From Cellulomonas sp. WB94 (GTDB lineage: Bacteria > Actinomycetota > Actinomycetes > Actinomycetales > Cellulomonadaceae), in the NCBI RefSeq assembly GCF_003115775.1, contig NZ_QEES01000007.1, positions 1 through 64,000 of the forward strand: DNA of 64,000 bases. The letters run 5' to 3'. The notes beneath the pieces were generated by a model that saw only the letters and a list, made by a program, of their open reading frames with translations, made no database searches and was not told the origin of the DNA. Within the stretch, counting starts at the first letter, position 1; each line of letters begins with the position of its first letter. Below are positions 40,110 through 51,039 of the stretch, piece by piece. Both the position numbers and the translations under genes were made by a program.

Positions 40110-41188
40110 TTGCGGCGTCGCGGCTGTGCGGCGTTGCCCTGGTGCGACCCGGGGCGCAGCTGGGCGGTGGCCCGTCCGACGGCCGCAGCCCCGACCTGCT
40201 CGCCGGAACCGTCCTTCGCACGGTTGGCCAGGACCTTCGCGGTGTGCTCGTGCAGCTTCGGCTCGCGCTCACGCAGGAGGACCTCGAACGGGGTCGCGAG
40301 GAAGATCGAGGAGAAGGCGCCGATCGCCATGCCGACGAACAGGGCGAGCGCGATGTCCCGCAGCGTCCCGGCGCCGAGCACGAACGCCCCGATGAACAGG
40401 ATCCCGCTGACCGGCAGAAGCGCCACGACCGAGGTGTTGATCGACCTCACGAGGGTCTGGTTGACGGCCAGGTTCGCCTTCTCGGCGTAGGTGAACCGCG
40501 ACTGGTCGAGGACCCCGGTGGTGTTCTCGCGCACCTTGTCGAAGACCACGACGGTGTCGTAGATCGAGTACCCGAGGATCGTCAGGAAGCCGATGACCGT
40601 TGCCGGCGTGACCTCCCACCCGACCGCTGCATAGATGCCCACGGTGATGATCAGGTCATGGAAGAGCGCGAGCAGCGCCGCCACCGCCATGCGCCAGTTC
40701 CGGAAGTAGATCGTCAGGACCAGCGTCACGAGGACGAGGAACACGATCAGTCCGCGAATCGCCTTCGACGAGACGTCCTGGCCCCACGACGGGCCGACGA
40801 AGTTGCTCGTCACCTGCGTGACGGGGACGTCGTAGGCGACGGCGAGTGCCGCTGCCGCCTTCTCGACCTCGGTGTTGCTCAGGGTCGCGGTCTGGATCCG
40901 CAGCGACGAGGTACCCACCGTCGACACTCGCGGGATCTCCTCGGGCGCGAAGGACGCGACGGTGTCGGCGGCGAGCTTCTGATCGTTCGTCGGGACGCCG
41001 GAGATGACGAACTCCGAGCCGCCGCGGAACTCGATGCCGGGGTTCAGACCCGGCTTGACGAGCAGGATCGCGCAGATCGCGACGAGGGTGAAGGAGATCG
41101 TGAACCAGAGGCGCTTGCGTCCGACGATGTCGTAGGACCGGCGGCCCGTGTAGAGGTCATTGCCCCACTGGGCGAATCCAACGGCCAT
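40106..41188 (-). CDS. secF: Protein translocase subunit SecF
   Basis: A 360-aa RND-like membrane protein that works with SecD to release and pull preproteins using the proton gradient. The N-terminal helix after DIVGRKRLWF, the periplasmic-type domain with GIEFRGGSEF, and the helix bundle with GYSIYDTVVVFDKVREN are present. A basic tail ends in RRRK. It shares one base with the secD stop. Confidence 0.96.
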   Translation of the reverse strand: MAVGFAQWGNDLYTGRRSYDIVGRKRLWFTISFTLVAICAILLVKPGLNPGIEFRGGSEFVISGVPTNDQKLAADTVASFAPEEIPRVSTVGTSSLRIQTATLSNTEVEKAAAALAVAYDVPVTQVTSNFVGPSWGQDVSSKAIRGLIVFLVLVTLVLTIYFRNWRMAVAALLALFHDLIITVGIYAAVGWEVTPATVIGFLTILGYSIYDTVVVFDKVRENTTGVLDQSRFTYAEKANLAVNQTLVRSINTSVVALLPVSGILFIGAFVLGAGTLRDIALALFVGMAIGAFSSIFLATPFEVLLREREPKLHEHTAKVLANRAKDGSGEQVGAAAVGRATAQLRPGSHQGNAAQPRRRK

Positions 41189-43086
41189 CAGAGCTCGTTC
41201 CCTTCGGTACGACCGGACGTGGGCTCCGCCTCGGCGGCGGTGCTCGTCGTGTCCGGCGGCAACGGCTCGGTGCCCTCAGCAGGGGGCGCGGAGCTCGCGG
41301 CCGCCGCCCGCGCGGCCGCGCGCCGCTCGGCGATGGTCTGGTGGCCGGAGGGCGACCCGACGGTAGCGACGGCCGGCACCTTCTCGCCAGGGACTGCAAG
41401 GCGGTCGGGTGCAACCGCGGGCTGCCCCGTCACGATGCGACCGCGACCGGCGTACCGAGGCGTCTGGGGCGCGCCCAGCCGGCGCGGGTCGAGCCCTGAC
41501 GCCGGGTGCCCGTGCCCGAAGAACTCCGTCTTGGCGAGCACGGCGAGCATCGGGTGCGTGAAGCAGAAGACGACGACGAGGTCGATGATCGTCGTCAGGC
41601 CGAGGGTGAAGGCGAACCCGCGGACCCCGCCGACGGCGAGGAAGTACAGGACCACCGCGGCGAGGAAGTTCACCGCGTCGGACGCAAGGATCGTGCGGCG
41701 GGCCCGTTCCCAGCCCTTCTCGATCGCGGCGGGGAGCGTGCGACCCTCGCGCAGCTCGTCACGGACGCGCTCGAAGTAGACGATGAACGAGTCGGCCGTG
41801 ATACCGATCGCGACGATCAACCCCGTCACACCCGGGAGCGACAGCCGGTAGCCCTGCGTCCACGACAGCACCGTGATGACCCCGTAGGTGATCAGCCCGG
41901 CGATGACGAGCGAGGCGACCGTCACGAGGCCCAGCGTCCTGTACTGGAGCAGCGAGTAGACCACGACGAGCAGCAGGCCGATCAGGCCGGCGATGATGCC
42001 CTTCTCCAGCTGCTCGGAACCGAGCGACGCCGAGATGGTCTGCTCGCTCTGCACGGTGAACGTCAGGGGCAGTGCGCCGAAGTTGAGCTGGTTGGCGAGC
42101 GTCGCGGCCGTCAGGCGGGTGAACGAGCCGGAGATCTCCGCCTTGCCGTCCGTGATGATGACGCCGGGGGCGAGCGACGGGGCTGAGATCACGAGACCGT
42201 CGAGAACCATGGCGAACTGGTTCTGCGGGGAGGTCAGGCCCTGCAGACGAGTCGTCGTGACGCGGAACTCGCTGCCACCCGTGCCCGTGAACTGGATGTT
42301 GACGACCCACTTGCCCGTGGACGTCCCGTTCGCTCCGACACCGAGGCCCGAGGACGCAGACGAGATCTCCTTGCCCTGGATCTCCACCGGCCCGAGCAGG
42401 TACTTGGCGGAACCCGTGGGGTCGCACGCGACGAGGGCCTTGTCGGCGGCCGAGAGCTTCCCGCCGGTCTGGTTCGCCTTGTTCGTGCAGTCGAGCGCGA
42501 GGAAGTCCGCCTCGACCTTGGGCGTGATGTAGTACGCCGTGTCGCTGGGGTTGTCCGGGGCCGCCTTGGTCGGGGTGTCCGACGGGGCAGCGGTCGCCGT
42601 GGCGCTCGGGGTCGGGGTCGCAGCAGCATCGGCCGCGGGAGTCGCGGCGTCCGTCGGCGTCGCGGTGGCCGTCGAGGTGTCGGTCGGCGTGGGAGCCGAG
42701 ATCCCGAGGACCGGTCGGAACTCCATCTGCGCCGAGGTCCGCACGAGGTTGAGCGTCTCCTCGCTCGGGGTCCCCGGGAGCGCAACCACGATGTTGCGGC
42801 CGCCCTGGCTGGTGATCTCCGCCTCGGCGACACCCGAGGAGTCGACGCGCTGGCGGATCACATCGATCGCCTGGGTGATCGTCGCGTCGGTGATGGCTGC
42901 CTGGTTCTCGGCGACCGGCGTCAGGATGATCTGCGTGCCGCCCTCGAGGTCCAGGGCGAGCTTCGGGGTCAGCGTCGCAGTCGACCAGTGCGAGCCGGAG
43001 ATCAGTGCGCCGAACAGGGCGACGATGAGCACGCCGAGGGTGACGAGCGTGCGTACGGGCCGCTCGCGGCGGGTGGGCTGGGCCAA
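41188..43086 (-). CDS. secD: Protein translocase subunit SecD
   Basis: A 632-aa SecD. It has KLALDLEGGTQIILTP, the P1 domain, and the transmembrane half with TADSFIVYFERVRDELREG. A Thr/Ala/Pro-rich low-complexity insertion lies at about 131-180 in the extracytoplasmic domain, and a second proline/alanine-rich tail follows the last helix. It starts at ATG 43086 and is coupled to secF. Confidence 0.96.
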   Translation of the reverse strand: MAQPTRRERPVRTLVTLGVLIVALFGALISGSHWSTATLTPKLALDLEGGTQIILTPVAENQAAITDATITQAIDVIRQRVDSSGVAEAEITSQGGRNIVVALPGTPSEETLNLVRTSAQMEFRPVLGISAPTPTDTSTATATPTDAATPAADAAATPTPSATATAAPSDTPTKAAPDNPSDTAYYITPKVEADFLALDCTNKANQTGGKLSAADKALVACDPTGSAKYLLGPVEIQGKEISSASSGLGVGANGTSTGKWVVNIQFTGTGGSEFRVTTTRLQGLTSPQNQFAMVLDGLVISAPSLAPGVIITDGKAEISGSFTRLTAATLANQLNFGALPLTFTVQSEQTISASLGSEQLEKGIIAGLIGLLLVVVYSLLQYRTLGLVTVASLVIAGLITYGVITVLSWTQGYRLSLPGVTGLIVAIGITADSFIVYFERVRDELREGRTLPAAIEKGWERARRTILASDAVNFLAAVVLYFLAVGGVRGFAFTLGLTTIIDLVVVFCFTHPMLAVLAKTEFFGHGHPASGLDPRRLGAPQTPRYAGRGRIVTGQPAVAPDRLAVPGEKVPAVATVGSPSGHQTIAERRAAARAAAASSAPPAEGTEPLPPDTTSTAAEAEPTSGRTEGNEL

Positions 43087-43170
43087 CGGAGTGTCTTCTC
43101 TCGTGCGCGCACCGTCGGCGCGATGCCGACGGTGGGGTTGTGGTCCGCCAACGGCGGCGGACCCTGCCGG

Positions 43171-43572
43171 CTACTTCTTCTCGGGGTCCTCGTCACCGCG
43201 TGCAGGAGGGAGAGAGGACAGGTCGTCGGGGACGTCGACGACGGTGTCGTCCGCACCATCCACGTCGTCGTCCGCTGCGTCGTCCTTGTCTGCGTCGTCC
43301 TCGTCTGCGTCGACCGGCGGCTCGATGACCTTGGCGATCGCCGCACGGAGCCACCGGGTCTGGCTGCCCGGGGTGGACTCGATCGTGATGACGTCGTCGT
43401 CGACAGCAACCACCGTGCCGAACATCCCGCTGCCGGTCATGACCTCCTGGCCGGGCGCGAGGTGCGAGCGGAAGTCCGCGGCCGCACGCTGCTGCTTGCG
43501 GGTGCGGCTCGACATGAGCCACATCGCGCCGAAGGCGATCAGGATGATGACGAGAAAGGGTGCGTTGTCCAC
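43171..43572 (-). CDS. yajC: Sec accessory protein YajC
   Basis: A 133-aa single-pass protein of the SecDF-YajC complex: N-terminal helix (about 6-20), RTRKQQRAAADF, GQEVMTGSGMFGTVV and ITIESTPGSQTRWLRAAI, then an unusually long acidic tail (DADEDDADKDD...). It starts at GTG 43572 with only GGAG 10 nt upstream. It lies between ruvB and secD. Confidence 0.93.
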   Translation of the reverse strand: MDNAPFLVIILIAFGAMWLMSSRTRKQQRAAADFRSHLAPGQEVMTGSGMFGTVVAVDDDVITIESTPGSQTRWLRAAIAKVIEPPVDADEDDADKDDAADDDVDGADDTVVDVPDDLSSLPPARGDEDPEKK

Positions 43573-43668
43573 GAGCGTGGGTCTCCGGATCTGCGGTGAA
43601 TGTCGGGCCGAAGTCTAGGCGCAGCGGCTCCGAGTGCCTAACGTGCGGATCTGCCTACCGGTTCCCGA

Positions 43669-44718
43669 TCAACCGAACAGCGACTCCGCCTGCGCAGGCG
43701 GTGTGAGGCCGAGGTGGACCCACGCCGCGGGCATCGCGATCCGTCCGCGCGCGGTCCGTCCGACCAGTCCCTCGCGGACCAGGAACGGCTCAGCGACCGT
43801 CTCGACGGTCTCGGGCTCCTCGCCGACGGCGACGGCCAGAGTCGTCAGCCCGACGGGTCCCCCTCCGAACCGGGTGCACAGGGCGGTCAGCACGGCGCGG
43901 TCGAGCCGGTCGAGGCCGAGGAAGTCCACCTCGTACACCTGGAGAGCGGCGCGGGCGGCGTCGAGCGACAGTGTCCCGTCGCCGCGCACCTGCGCCCAGT
44001 CGCGCACGCGGCGCAGCAGCCGGTTCGCGATCCGTGGCGTGCCGCGTGACCGCATCGCGATCTCGGGTACGGCATCCGGCGCGAGATCGACGCCCATGAG
44101 CCTCGCGGACCTCACGAGCACCCGCTCGAGCTCGTCGGGCGAGTAGAAGTCGAGGTGGCCGGTGAAGCCGAACCGGTCGCGCAGCGGCGCGGGCAGCAGA
44201 CCGGCGCGGGTCGTCGCCCCGACGACGGTGAAGGGCGGCAACGACAGCGGGATGGCACTCGCCCCCGCGCCCTTGCCGACGATGATGTCGACCCGGAAGT
44301 CCTCCATCGCGACGTAGAGCAGCTCCTCGGCGGGTCGCGCGATCCGGTGGATCTCGTCGATGAACAGGACCTCGCCCTCGTCGAGCGACGACAGCACGGC
44401 CGCCAGGTCGCCGGCGTGCTGGATCGCGGGCCCGCTCGTGACGCGAAGGGATGCGCCGAGCTCGGCCGCGATGATCATGGCCAGAGTCGTCTTGCCGAGA
44501 CCTGGAGGGCCGGACAGCAGCACGTGATCGGGTGCGCGGCCACGGCCGACCGCCGCCTGGAGCACGAGCGACAGCTGCTCGCGCACGACCGCCTGGCCGA
44601 CGAACTCCTCGAGCCGGCGTGGACGCAGTGCGGCCTCGGCGGCCCGTTCGAGATCGTCCGCCTCGGGTCTCACGACGAAGTCGTCGACCTCAGGACCTGC
44701 GAGGGCGTCGTCAGCCAC
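43669..44718 (-). CDS. ruvB: Holliday junction helicase RuvB
   Basis: A 349-aa AAA+ motor for branch migration with RuvA. Walker A GPPGLGKT (70-77), [28 protein letters not shown] and the C-terminal winged helix ([22 protein letters not shown]) are clear. GTG 44718 overlaps the ruvA stop by 8 nt; the frame open beyond it lies within ruvA. Confidence 0.97.
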   Translation of the reverse strand: MADDALAGPEVDDFVVRPEADDLERAAEAALRPRRLEEFVGQAVVREQLSLVLQAAVGRGRAPDHVLLSGPPGLGKTTLAMIIAAELGASLRVTSGPAIQHAGDLAAVLSSLDEGEVLFIDEIHRIARPAEELLYVAMEDFRVDIIVGKGAGASAIPLSLPPFTVVGATTRAGLLPAPLRDRFGFTGHLDFYSPDELERVLVRSARLMGVDLAPDAVPEIAMRSRGTPRIANRLLRRVRDWAQVRGDGTLSLDAARAALQVYEVDFLGLDRLDRAVLTALCTRFGGGPVGLTTLAVAVGEEPETVETVAEPFLVREGLVGRTARGRIAMPAAWVHLGLTPPAQAESLFG

Positions 44719-45319
44719 GGACGCCGCCCAGGGCGCGCAGCGCGGAGCGCAGGACTCCCGCGACCTCGTCGCCACCGACCGGACCCGTCGCGCCGTCGAG
44801 CACGCCCGCGACGGCATCCTCGGCGGCGCGCGCGGTCCAGCCGAGCCCGACGAGGGCATCGACGACCTGGGAGCGCCGGTCGTCCTGCTGTGCCGGACCG
44901 GCGTCGGGCGCCGACGAGGGTGCCCCGAGGCGGTCGGCGAGCTCGAGAACGATCCGCTGGGCGCCCTTGTGCCCGATGCCCGGCACCCGCTTGAGTGCCG
45001 CGAGGTCCTCCCCCGCGACCGCGCGGCGAAGGCCGTCGGGGCTGTGCACCGCGAGCATCGCGAGCGCGAGCCGAGGGCCGACCCCGCTCACGGTCTGCAC
45101 GACCTCGAAGACCTCGCGCTCGTCGTCGTCGGCGAAGCCGAAGAGCGTCAGGGAGTCCTCACGGACGACGAGGGCCGTGGCCAGCCGAGCCGGCGCGCCA
45201 GGACGGAGCCCGGCGAGCGTCGCGGGGGTCGCATGCACGAGCATGCCCACACCGCCGACCTCGATCACCGCGGCGTCGAGCCGCACCGCCAGCACCGTGC
45301 CGCGCACCGACGCGATCAT
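44711..45319 (-). CDS. ruvA: Holliday junction DNA-binding subunit RuvA
   Basis: A 202-aa protein with an OB fold at the N-terminus ([12 protein letters not shown]), helix-hairpin-helix motifs ([29 protein letters not shown]) and the small C-terminal domain III that contacts RuvB. It is coupled to ruvB by an 8-nt overlap and lies 87 nt after ruvC. Confidence 0.96.
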   Translation of the reverse strand: MIASVRGTVLAVRLDAAVIEVGGVGMLVHATPATLAGLRPGAPARLATALVVREDSLTLFGFADDDEREVFEVVQTVSGVGPRLALAMLAVHSPDGLRRAVAGEDLAALKRVPGIGHKGAQRIVLELADRLGAPSSAPDAGPAQQDDRRSQVVDALVGLGWTARAAEDAVAGVLDGATGPVGGDEVAGVLRSALRALGGVRG

Positions 45320-45406
45320 CGACGCCTCCTGTCACCTCAGAGTCTCCCCGGTCCCACCGGAGCACCCGAACACCTGTACGAGCCGCAGATACCGTAACAA
45401 GGACCG

Positions 45407-45979
45407 TCAGCCGCGTGACGCCCGACGCGCCGCCTGCTCGGCGCTGGCCCAGGCGCGCTGCGCCGCCGTGAGCGAGCCCGGCGCGCGCTGCGGCGCACCG
45501 AGCGCTCCGGCCGGGCGCCACAGGTGGCAGATCGCGAGCGCGAGGGCGTCGGCTGCATCGGCCGGCTTCGGCAGCTCGTCGAGCGAGAGGAGCCGGGCGA
45601 CCATCGACTGCACCTGCAGCTTCTCCGCCCGACCGTTGCCGGTGACGGCCGCCTTCACCTCGCTCGGCGTGTGCAGCGCAACCGGGATCCGACGCCGGGC
45701 GGCCGCCAGCATCGCGATGCCGGCCACCTGCGCGGTCCCCATCACCGTGGACACGTTGTGCTGCGCGAACACGCGCTCGACCGCGACCGCGTCGGGGGCG
45801 TGCTCCTCGATCCACTCGTCGATCGCGGTGGCGATGAGCAGCAGTCGCTGATCCGCGTCGAGATCGGGGTCAGACCGTGCGACGCCCACCGCGACGAGCG
45901 CCACACGGCGCCCTGAGAGCCCGTCGACCACGCCCAGGCCGCACCGGGTCAGGCCGGGGTCCACTCCGAGCACGCGCAC
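45407..45979 (-). CDS. ruvC: Holliday junction endonuclease RuvC
   Basis: A 190-aa resolvase with the RNase H fold. [12 protein letters not shown] contains the first catalytic Asp (Asp7), [18 protein letters not shown] the Glu, and [12 protein letters not shown] the last acids. It starts at GTG 45979. Confidence 0.96.
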   Translation of the reverse strand: MRVLGVDPGLTRCGLGVVDGLSGRRVALVAVGVARSDPDLDADQRLLLIATAIDEWIEEHAPDAVAVERVFAQHNVSTVMGTAQVAGIAMLAAARRRIPVALHTPSEVKAAVTGNGRAEKLQVQSMVARLLSLDELPKPADAADALALAICHLWRPAGALGAPQRAPGSLTAAQRAWASAEQAARRASRG

Positions 45980-46047
45980 CGCTCAAGTCTCCCAGCGTGG
46001 TCGGATCCGTCCGGGAGGTGTCCGTTCCCGGCGCGGCGGCAGCGAGC

Positions 46048-46803
46048 TCAGTCGGCGTCGAGCTCCGCCATGACCTCGTCGGACGCATCGAAGTTCGCGT
46101 ACACGTTCTGCACGTCGTCGGAGTCCTCGAGCGCGTCGATCAGGCGCAGGATCTTGCGGGCGCCCTCGGCGTCGACCGCGATCTGCGTCGCCGGGTAGAA
46201 GACGACGTCCGCCGACTCGTAGTCGATGCCCGCCTCCTGGAGCGCCGTGCGCACCTGGACCAGGTCGGTGGCCTCGGAGAGGACCTCGAAGGAGTCGCCG
46301 AAGTCGTTGACCTCGAGAGCGCCCGCCTCGAGCACCGCCTCCATGACGGCGTCCTCGGTGGTGCCCTCCTTGGAGACGATGACGACGCCCTTGCGGGAGA
46401 ACAGGTACGAGACCGAGCCTGGGTCCGCCATCTGACCCCCGTTGCGCGTGAACGCGACGCGCACGTCAGAGGCCGCACGGTTGCGGTTGTCGGTGAGGCA
46501 CTCGACGAGCACGGCGATCCCGCCGGTGCCGTAGCCCTCGTAGATGATCGACTGGTAGTCGGCGCCGCCGGCTTCCTGGCCCGAGCCGCGCTTGACCGCG
46601 CGGTTGATGTTGTCGATCGGGACCGACGACTTCTTGGCCTTCTGGACCGCGTCGACGAGCGTCGGGTTGCCGGCGAGGTCACCACCGCCGGTCCGGGCCG
46701 CGACCTCGATGTTCTTGACGAGCTTGGCGAAGAGCTTGCTCCGCTTGGCGTCGACGACGGCCTTCTGGTGCTTGGTGGTGGCCCACTTGGAGTGACCCGA
46801 CAT
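46048..46803 (-). CDS. yebC: YebC/PmpR family protein
   Basis: A 251-aa protein starting [14 protein letters not shown], the YebC signature. Members act as transcription regulators or relieve ribosome stalling at proline runs. ATG 46803 is preceded by AAGGGG at nine bases, and homologues start with MSGHSKW, so the 14 extra residues of the open frame are dropped. The place between pdxT and ruvC is conserved. Confidence 0.95.
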   Translation of the reverse strand: MSGHSKWATTKHQKAVVDAKRSKLFAKLVKNIEVAARTGGGDLAGNPTLVDAVQKAKKSSVPIDNINRAVKRGSGQEAGGADYQSIIYEGYGTGGIAVLVECLTDNRNRAASDVRVAFTRNGGQMADPGSVSYLFSRKGVVIVSKEGTTEDAVMEAVLEAGALEVNDFGDSFEVLSEATDLVQVRTALQEAGIDYESADVVFYPATQIAVDAEGARKILRLIDALEDSDDVQNVYANFDASDEVMAELDAD

Positions 46804-46865
46804 CGTTGGTGCCCCTTCGTCTCCGTCCACCACACCCCTGCGCACCCGGCACGCCGGGAGGTCCG

Positions 46866-47477
46866 TCAGAGGCTGTCGCGGACGATCTTCACGAACAATC
46901 GGTGCACGCGCATGTCACCGGTGACCTCCGGATGAAAGGAGGTCGCGAGCAGTGAACCCTGCCGCACCGCGACGATCCTACCGGCGGCTGGACCCGTCTC
47001 CACCCGCGCCAGCACGGTCGCGGCGGGACCGACCTCCTCGACCCACGGCGCCCGGATGAAGACCGCGTGCACGGGCTGCGTGGCGGTGTCCTCGATGCCG
47101 TCGATCACGAGGTCCGTCTCGAACGAGTCGACCTGGCGGCCGAACGCGTTGCGACGCACGGTGATGTCGAGTCCGCCCAGGGTCTGCTGGCCGTCGGCCG
47201 CCCCGAGCAACCGGTCGGCGAGCAGGATCATCCCGGCGCACGAGCCGTAGGCGGGCATCCCGGCACGCAACCGTTCCTGGACCGGCTCGAACAGGTCGAA
47301 GGCGCGCAGGAGCTTGTCGATCGTGGTGGACTCCCCGCCGGGAAGGACCAGGGCGTCGACCGCCGCGAGCTCCCTGGCGCGCCGCACGGGCACGGCGCCG
47401 GCTCCGCAGAGCTCCAGGGCGCGGGCGTGCTCGCGAACGTCGCCCTGCAGGGCCAGGACACCGATCGTGGGACTCAC
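46866..47477 (-). CDS. pdxT: Pyridoxal 5'-phosphate synthase glutaminase subunit
   Basis: A 203-aa glutamine amidotransferase that feeds ammonia to Pdx[21 protein letters not shown] (48-52), the catalytic Cys80 in [22 protein letters not shown] and FHPEVTGD with the catalytic His/Glu are all present. It starts at GTG 47477. It is separated from pdxS by an aminotransferase and a Nudix gene on the same strand. Confidence 0.96.
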   Translation of the reverse strand: MSPTIGVLALQGDVREHARALELCGAGAVPVRRARELAAVDALVLPGGESTTIDKLLRAFDLFEPVQERLRAGMPAYGSCAGMILLADRLLGAADGQQTLGGLDITVRRNAFGRQVDSFETDLVIDGIEDTATQPVHAVFIRAPWVEEVGPAATVLARVETGPAAGRIVAVRQGSLLATSFHPEVTGDMRVHRLFVKIVRDSL

Positions 47478-47500
47478 GCGGACATCCTAAGGACAGGTGG

Positions 47501-48709
47501 TCATCCCGTGACCGCGACGTTCGCCGCTCCGCGCGCGTCGGTGGTCGCGCCCCACCCGTGCACCAGGTCCGCGAGGCGGTCGAGTCCCTCGAGCAGACCC
47601 GACCGTTCGCTCGCGAGGGAGACTCGGACCATCCCCTCGGCACCCGCACCGAAGGCGCTGCCCGGCGACACCGCCACATGCCGCTCCGCCAGCAGCCGCA
47701 CCGCGAAGGCCGTGCTGTCGTGGGTGGCCGCCGAGACGTCGACCATCAGGTAGAAGGCGCCGTCGGGCCGCACGCACGGAACCCCGCGCGCCTCGAGGAG
47801 CCGTACTGCGGCGTCCCGACGCTCGCGGTACGACGCGACCGCATCGGCCACCGCGACCTGCGGCCCCACGAGCGCGGCGAGCCCGGCGCGTTGGCTCACC
47901 GACGACGGGCACGCGACAGTGGCCTCCGCGAGCTGACCGAGCAGTGCCTGCACCTGCGGGTCGCGGGCGTGGACGTATCCCAGGCGCCACCCGGTCATCG
48001 CGTACGTCTTGGAGAAGCTGAAGAACGTCAGGACCCGTCCGTCGGTGTCGAAGGTCGCTGCGCTGACGTGCGGCACGCCGAAGGTGATCGCCTCGTAGCA
48101 CTCGTCCGAGAACACCCACAGGTCGTGCCGGCGCGCCAGCGCCACGATCCCCGCGAGCAGCTCGGGCGGGTAGACGGCACCGGTCGGGTTGTTCGGGGAG
48201 CACACGACGACGACCCGGGTCTGCGGCGTGATCGACGCCTCGATGTCGGCGAGCGTCGGGACGAACCCGTTCATCGCGTGCGTCGGGTAGCAGCGCACCT
48301 CCGCGCCCGCCGCCACGGCCGCCATGCGCCAGTTGGGGAACTCCGGGTCCGGAAGCAGGATCTCGTCACCAGGGCCGGTCAACGCGTTCATCGCCATCGC
48401 CAGACCGCTCATGGCGCCGTGCGTGACGACGATGTCGTCCGGCGTCGCCGCCAGCCCGTTGACGGCCTCGACCTTGGCGGCCAGCGCCGCGCGCAGGTCG
48501 AACGCGCCGATGCTCGACGTGTACCCCGTGTGCCCGTTCCGTGCGTCGTGCGCCGCCGCATCGATCACGTGGGGCGCCGTGGGCACGTCGGGCTCGCCGA
48601 GCTCGAGCCGGATGGCCGTCGGGTCCTGGATCGCGAGCTCCATCAGCTCGCGGATCCCGCTGCGGTGCATGCGGACGACGGACGACGATGACGTTGGCAT
48701 GCACGTCAC
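47501..48709 (-). CDS. Class I/II PLP-dependent aminotransferase
   Basis: A 402-aa fold-type I enzyme. Known signs: CSPNNPTGAVY, SDECYEAITF and the PLP-lysine motif FSKTYAMTGWRLGYV. The substrate is not evident; it resembles aspartate- or aromatic-type aminotransferases. GTG 48709 has GGAGG six bases upstream, a better fit than the ATG three codons later. It stands between the PLP synthase genes, which may ensure cofactor supply, but that is inference. Confidence 0.9.
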   Translation of the reverse strand: MTCMPTSSSSVVRMHRSGIRELMELAIQDPTAIRLELGEPDVPTAPHVIDAAAHDARNGHTGYTSSIGAFDLRAALAAKVEAVNGLAATPDDIVVTHGAMSGLAMAMNALTGPGDEILLPDPEFPNWRMAAVAAGAEVRCYPTHAMNGFVPTLADIEASITPQTRVVVVCSPNNPTGAVYPPELLAGIVALARRHDLWVFSDECYEAITFGVPHVSAATFDTDGRVLTFFSFSKTYAMTGWRLGYVHARDPQVQALLGQLAEATVACPSSVSQRAGLAALVGPQVAVADAVASYRERRDAAVRLLEARGVPCVRPDGAFYLMVDVSAATHDSTAFAVRLLAERHVAVSPGSAFGAGAEGMVRVSLASERSGLLEGLDRLADLVHGWGATTDARGAANVAVTG

Positions 48710-48774
48710 CGTATTCCTCCCGCATGACGGCCGTGTTACCCGTCAGCCGCGCAGTGTGAGCGCCCGTCGCGCGG

Positions 48775-49344
48775 TCACAGGTGGCGGGTGATGCCGTCCC
48801 AGCGAGGCAGCAGCCCCTGCACCAGATCGGCCAGACCCAGGGGAAAGACCTCCTCCGTCACCAGGCGTAGCGCGTCGAGCTCCCACCACCGCAGCTCGTC
48901 GAGGACGTCCAGCTCCAGGTCGGTCCAGCCCTCGCGGCTGAGTGCCTGGTCGTCGTCCCGCGGGACGACCCGGGCCAGGAAGATCTCCTCGTCCTGCCGG
49001 CACGACTCCGCGAAGAAGTCGAACACCGCCGACCGCGTGAACACCGGTCCGACCAGCTCGGCCGGCGCCAGCACCAGACCGGTCTCCTCGCGGACCTCCC
49101 GGACCGCCGCGGACCGCGCGTCCTCCCCCGGGTCGATGCCGCCGCCGACGGTGAACCACCAGCTGCGCTCGGGCTGGTCGACGTCGTGCCCGCGCAGGAG
49201 CAGGAGCCGGTCGGAGTCGTCGAGCAGGATCACCCGCGCCGCCCGACGGAACCGCAGGCCGTCGGCGCCGAGCACCCACTCGGCACCGAGCCTCGACCCC
49301 GCGGTCGGCCCGCCGGGGGCATCCCGCGGCGGGCCCGCTGTCAC
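48775..49344 (-). CDS. Nudix hydrolase
   Basis: A 189-aa protein with an intact Nudix box ([24 protein letters not shown] spread over the GX5EX7REUXEEXGU pattern), so it should hydrolyse a nucleoside diphosphate linked to another group. The substrate cannot be told. GTG 49344 overlaps the pdxS stop by 4 nt, so it is translated with pdxS. Confidence 0.92.
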   Translation of the reverse strand: MTAGPPRDAPGGPTAGSRLGAEWVLGADGLRFRRAARVILLDDSDRLLLLRGHDVDQPERSWWFTVGGGIDPGEDARSAAVREVREETGLVLAPAELVGPVFTRSAVFDFFAESCRQDEEIFLARVVPRDDDQALSREGWTDLELDVLDELRWWELDALRLVTEEVFPLGLADLVQGLLPRWDGITRHL

Positions 49345-50288
49345 CAGCCGCGCTCGGCGAGCCGGTGCGGGACGGGCAGGTCGGCGACGTTGATGCCCAC
49401 CATGGCCTCGCCCAGCCCGCGCGAGACGTTCGCGATCACGTCGGGGTCGTCGAAGAACGTCGTGGCCTTGACGATCGCGGCGGCGCGCTGGGCAGGGTTG
49501 CCCGCCTTGAAGATGCCCGAGCCGACGAAGACACCCTCGGCACCGAGCTGCATCATCATCGCGGCGTCGGCCGGAGTGGCGATGCCACCCGCGGTGAAGA
49601 GCACGACGGGGAGCTTGCCCGCGACCGCGATCTCCTTGACCAGGTCGTACGGCGCCTGGAGCTCCTTCGCCGCGAGGTACAGCTCGTCCTCGGGGAGCGA
49701 CGTCAGGCGGCGGATCTGGTCACGCAGCGTGCGCATGTGCGTCGTGGCGTTCGACACGTCACCGGTGCCGGCCTCACCCTTCGACCGGATCATCGCCGCG
49801 CCCTCGCTGATGCGCCGCAGCGCCTCACCGAGGTTGGTCGCACCGCAGACGAACGGGACGGTGAACGCCCACTTGTCGATGTGGTGCTCGTAGTCGGCGG
49901 GCGTCAGGACCTCGGACTCGTCGATGTAGTCCACGCCGAGGCTCTGCAGGACCTGCGCCTCGACGAAGTGGCCGATGCGAGCCTTCGCCATGACCGGGAT
50001 CGAGACGGTGTTGATGATGCCGTCGATCAGGTCGGGGTCGCTCATGCGGGCGACGCCACCCTGGGCGCGGATGTCGGCGGGGACCCGCTCGAGCGCCATC
50101 ACGGCGACAGCTCCGGCGTCCTCGGCGATCTTGGCCTGCTCAGCCGTGACGACGTCCATGATGACGCCACCCTTGAGCATCTCCGCCATGCCCCGCTTGA
50201 CGCGAGCCGTCCCGACCTCGCCGGCGCCCTGGCTGTGCGAACCGAGGCCGTGCGAACCGAGGGTGGACTGAGTGTTCTCGCTGGTCAC
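49341..50288 (-). CDS. pdxS: Pyridoxal 5'-phosphate synthase lyase subunit
   Basis: A 315-aa TIM barrel that makes PLP from ribose 5-phosphate, glyceraldehyde 3-phosphate and ammonia. [44 protein letters not shown] and [16 protein letters not shown] are typical. GTG 50288 has GAGG six bases upstream and is preferred over GTG 50300. An N-terminal extension of about 30 polar residues precedes the core. Confidence 0.96.
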   Translation of the reverse strand: MTSENTQSTLGSHGLGSHSQGAGEVGTARVKRGMAEMLKGGVIMDVVTAEQAKIAEDAGAVAVMALERVPADIRAQGGVARMSDPDLIDGIINTVSIPVMAKARIGHFVEAQVLQSLGVDYIDESEVLTPADYEHHIDKWAFTVPFVCGATNLGEALRRISEGAAMIRSKGEAGTGDVSNATTHMRTLRDQIRRLTSLPEDELYLAAKELQAPYDLVKEIAVAGKLPVVLFTAGGIATPADAAMMMQLGAEGVFVGSGIFKAGNPAQRAAAIVKATTFFDDPDVIANVSRGLGEAMVGINVADLPVPHRLAERGW

Positions 50289-50355
50289 GCTGTGCCTCAC
50301 AGATCAGGGTCGGGGCTGGGGGCCGGGCCCGCCGGACGCGCCCGATCCGTCCATC

Positions 50356-51039
50356 CTAGACTGCCGGATCGGCCCGCCCGGGGGCGTCGGCCAGTTGCCC
50401 GGGCCGTCCCAGCGCCTGCGGCCAGGCGTCATCCAGCTCGAGCGTCTGAGGGACAGGCGCCCGTCCGGCGAGCCGGAACGCACGCACCGGCCAGCCGCGG
50501 CGGACGCGCTGGGTCTGGGCGACGGCCTCGTTGTGGAACCGCCGCGCGAGCTGTGCGCGGTACCAGGCGTCGGCGAGGGCCGACACGAGCTCGTCGCCAC
50601 CGAGCTCCGCGCGCATCTCGGTGACCTCCTGCGCGTCGTCGAGCGCCGCTCGCAGGGTCGACGACAGCTCGCTCTCGACGAGACCGACGTCGACCGGCGC
50701 CCTCGGCGGGCACTCCGGGTCCGGCGCGTCAGGAACCCCGCCGCCGAGCTCCGCCAGCTGGGCGGGCAGCTGAGCGAACGTCTCGACCGAGCTGCTCCCG
50801 GCCGCGACCGCTGCCCAGGCTGCCTCGCCCACGAGAAGCGAGCTCACCGGGTCCATGAGGCCGGACGCCGCGAGGTTGGCGGCCGCCGACGCGCGACGCA
50901 GCAGCTGGGCGTCCACGACCGCGCGGGACGACGCCACCTTGCGGTGGAGCCGGTCGAGCCGCGAGGCGGACACCCACAGCCGCCATCCGACCACCAGGAC
51001 GACCGCGCCGACGACGACAACGATCTCGGACCAGCTCAT
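50356..51039 (-). CDS. LemA-like single-pass membrane protein
   Basis: A 227-aa protein with an N-terminal hydrophobic helix (about 5-25) followed by SRLDRLHRKVASSRAVVDAQLLRRASAAANLA, a helical pattern reminiscent of LemA-type proteins. No function is assigned. ATG 51039 overlaps the pimA stop by 4 nt. Similar proteins occur next to pimA in other actinobacteria. Confidence 0.75.
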   Translation of the reverse strand: MSWSEIVVVVGAVVLVVGWRLWVSASRLDRLHRKVASSRAVVDAQLLRRASAAANLAASGLMDPVSSLLVGEAAWAAVAAGSSSVETFAQLPAQLAELGGGVPDAPDPECPPRAPVDVGLVESELSSTLRAALDDAQEVTEMRAELGGDELVSALADAWYRAQLARRFHNEAVAQTQRVRRGWPVRAFRLAGRAPVPQTLELDDAWPQALGRPGQLADAPGRADPAV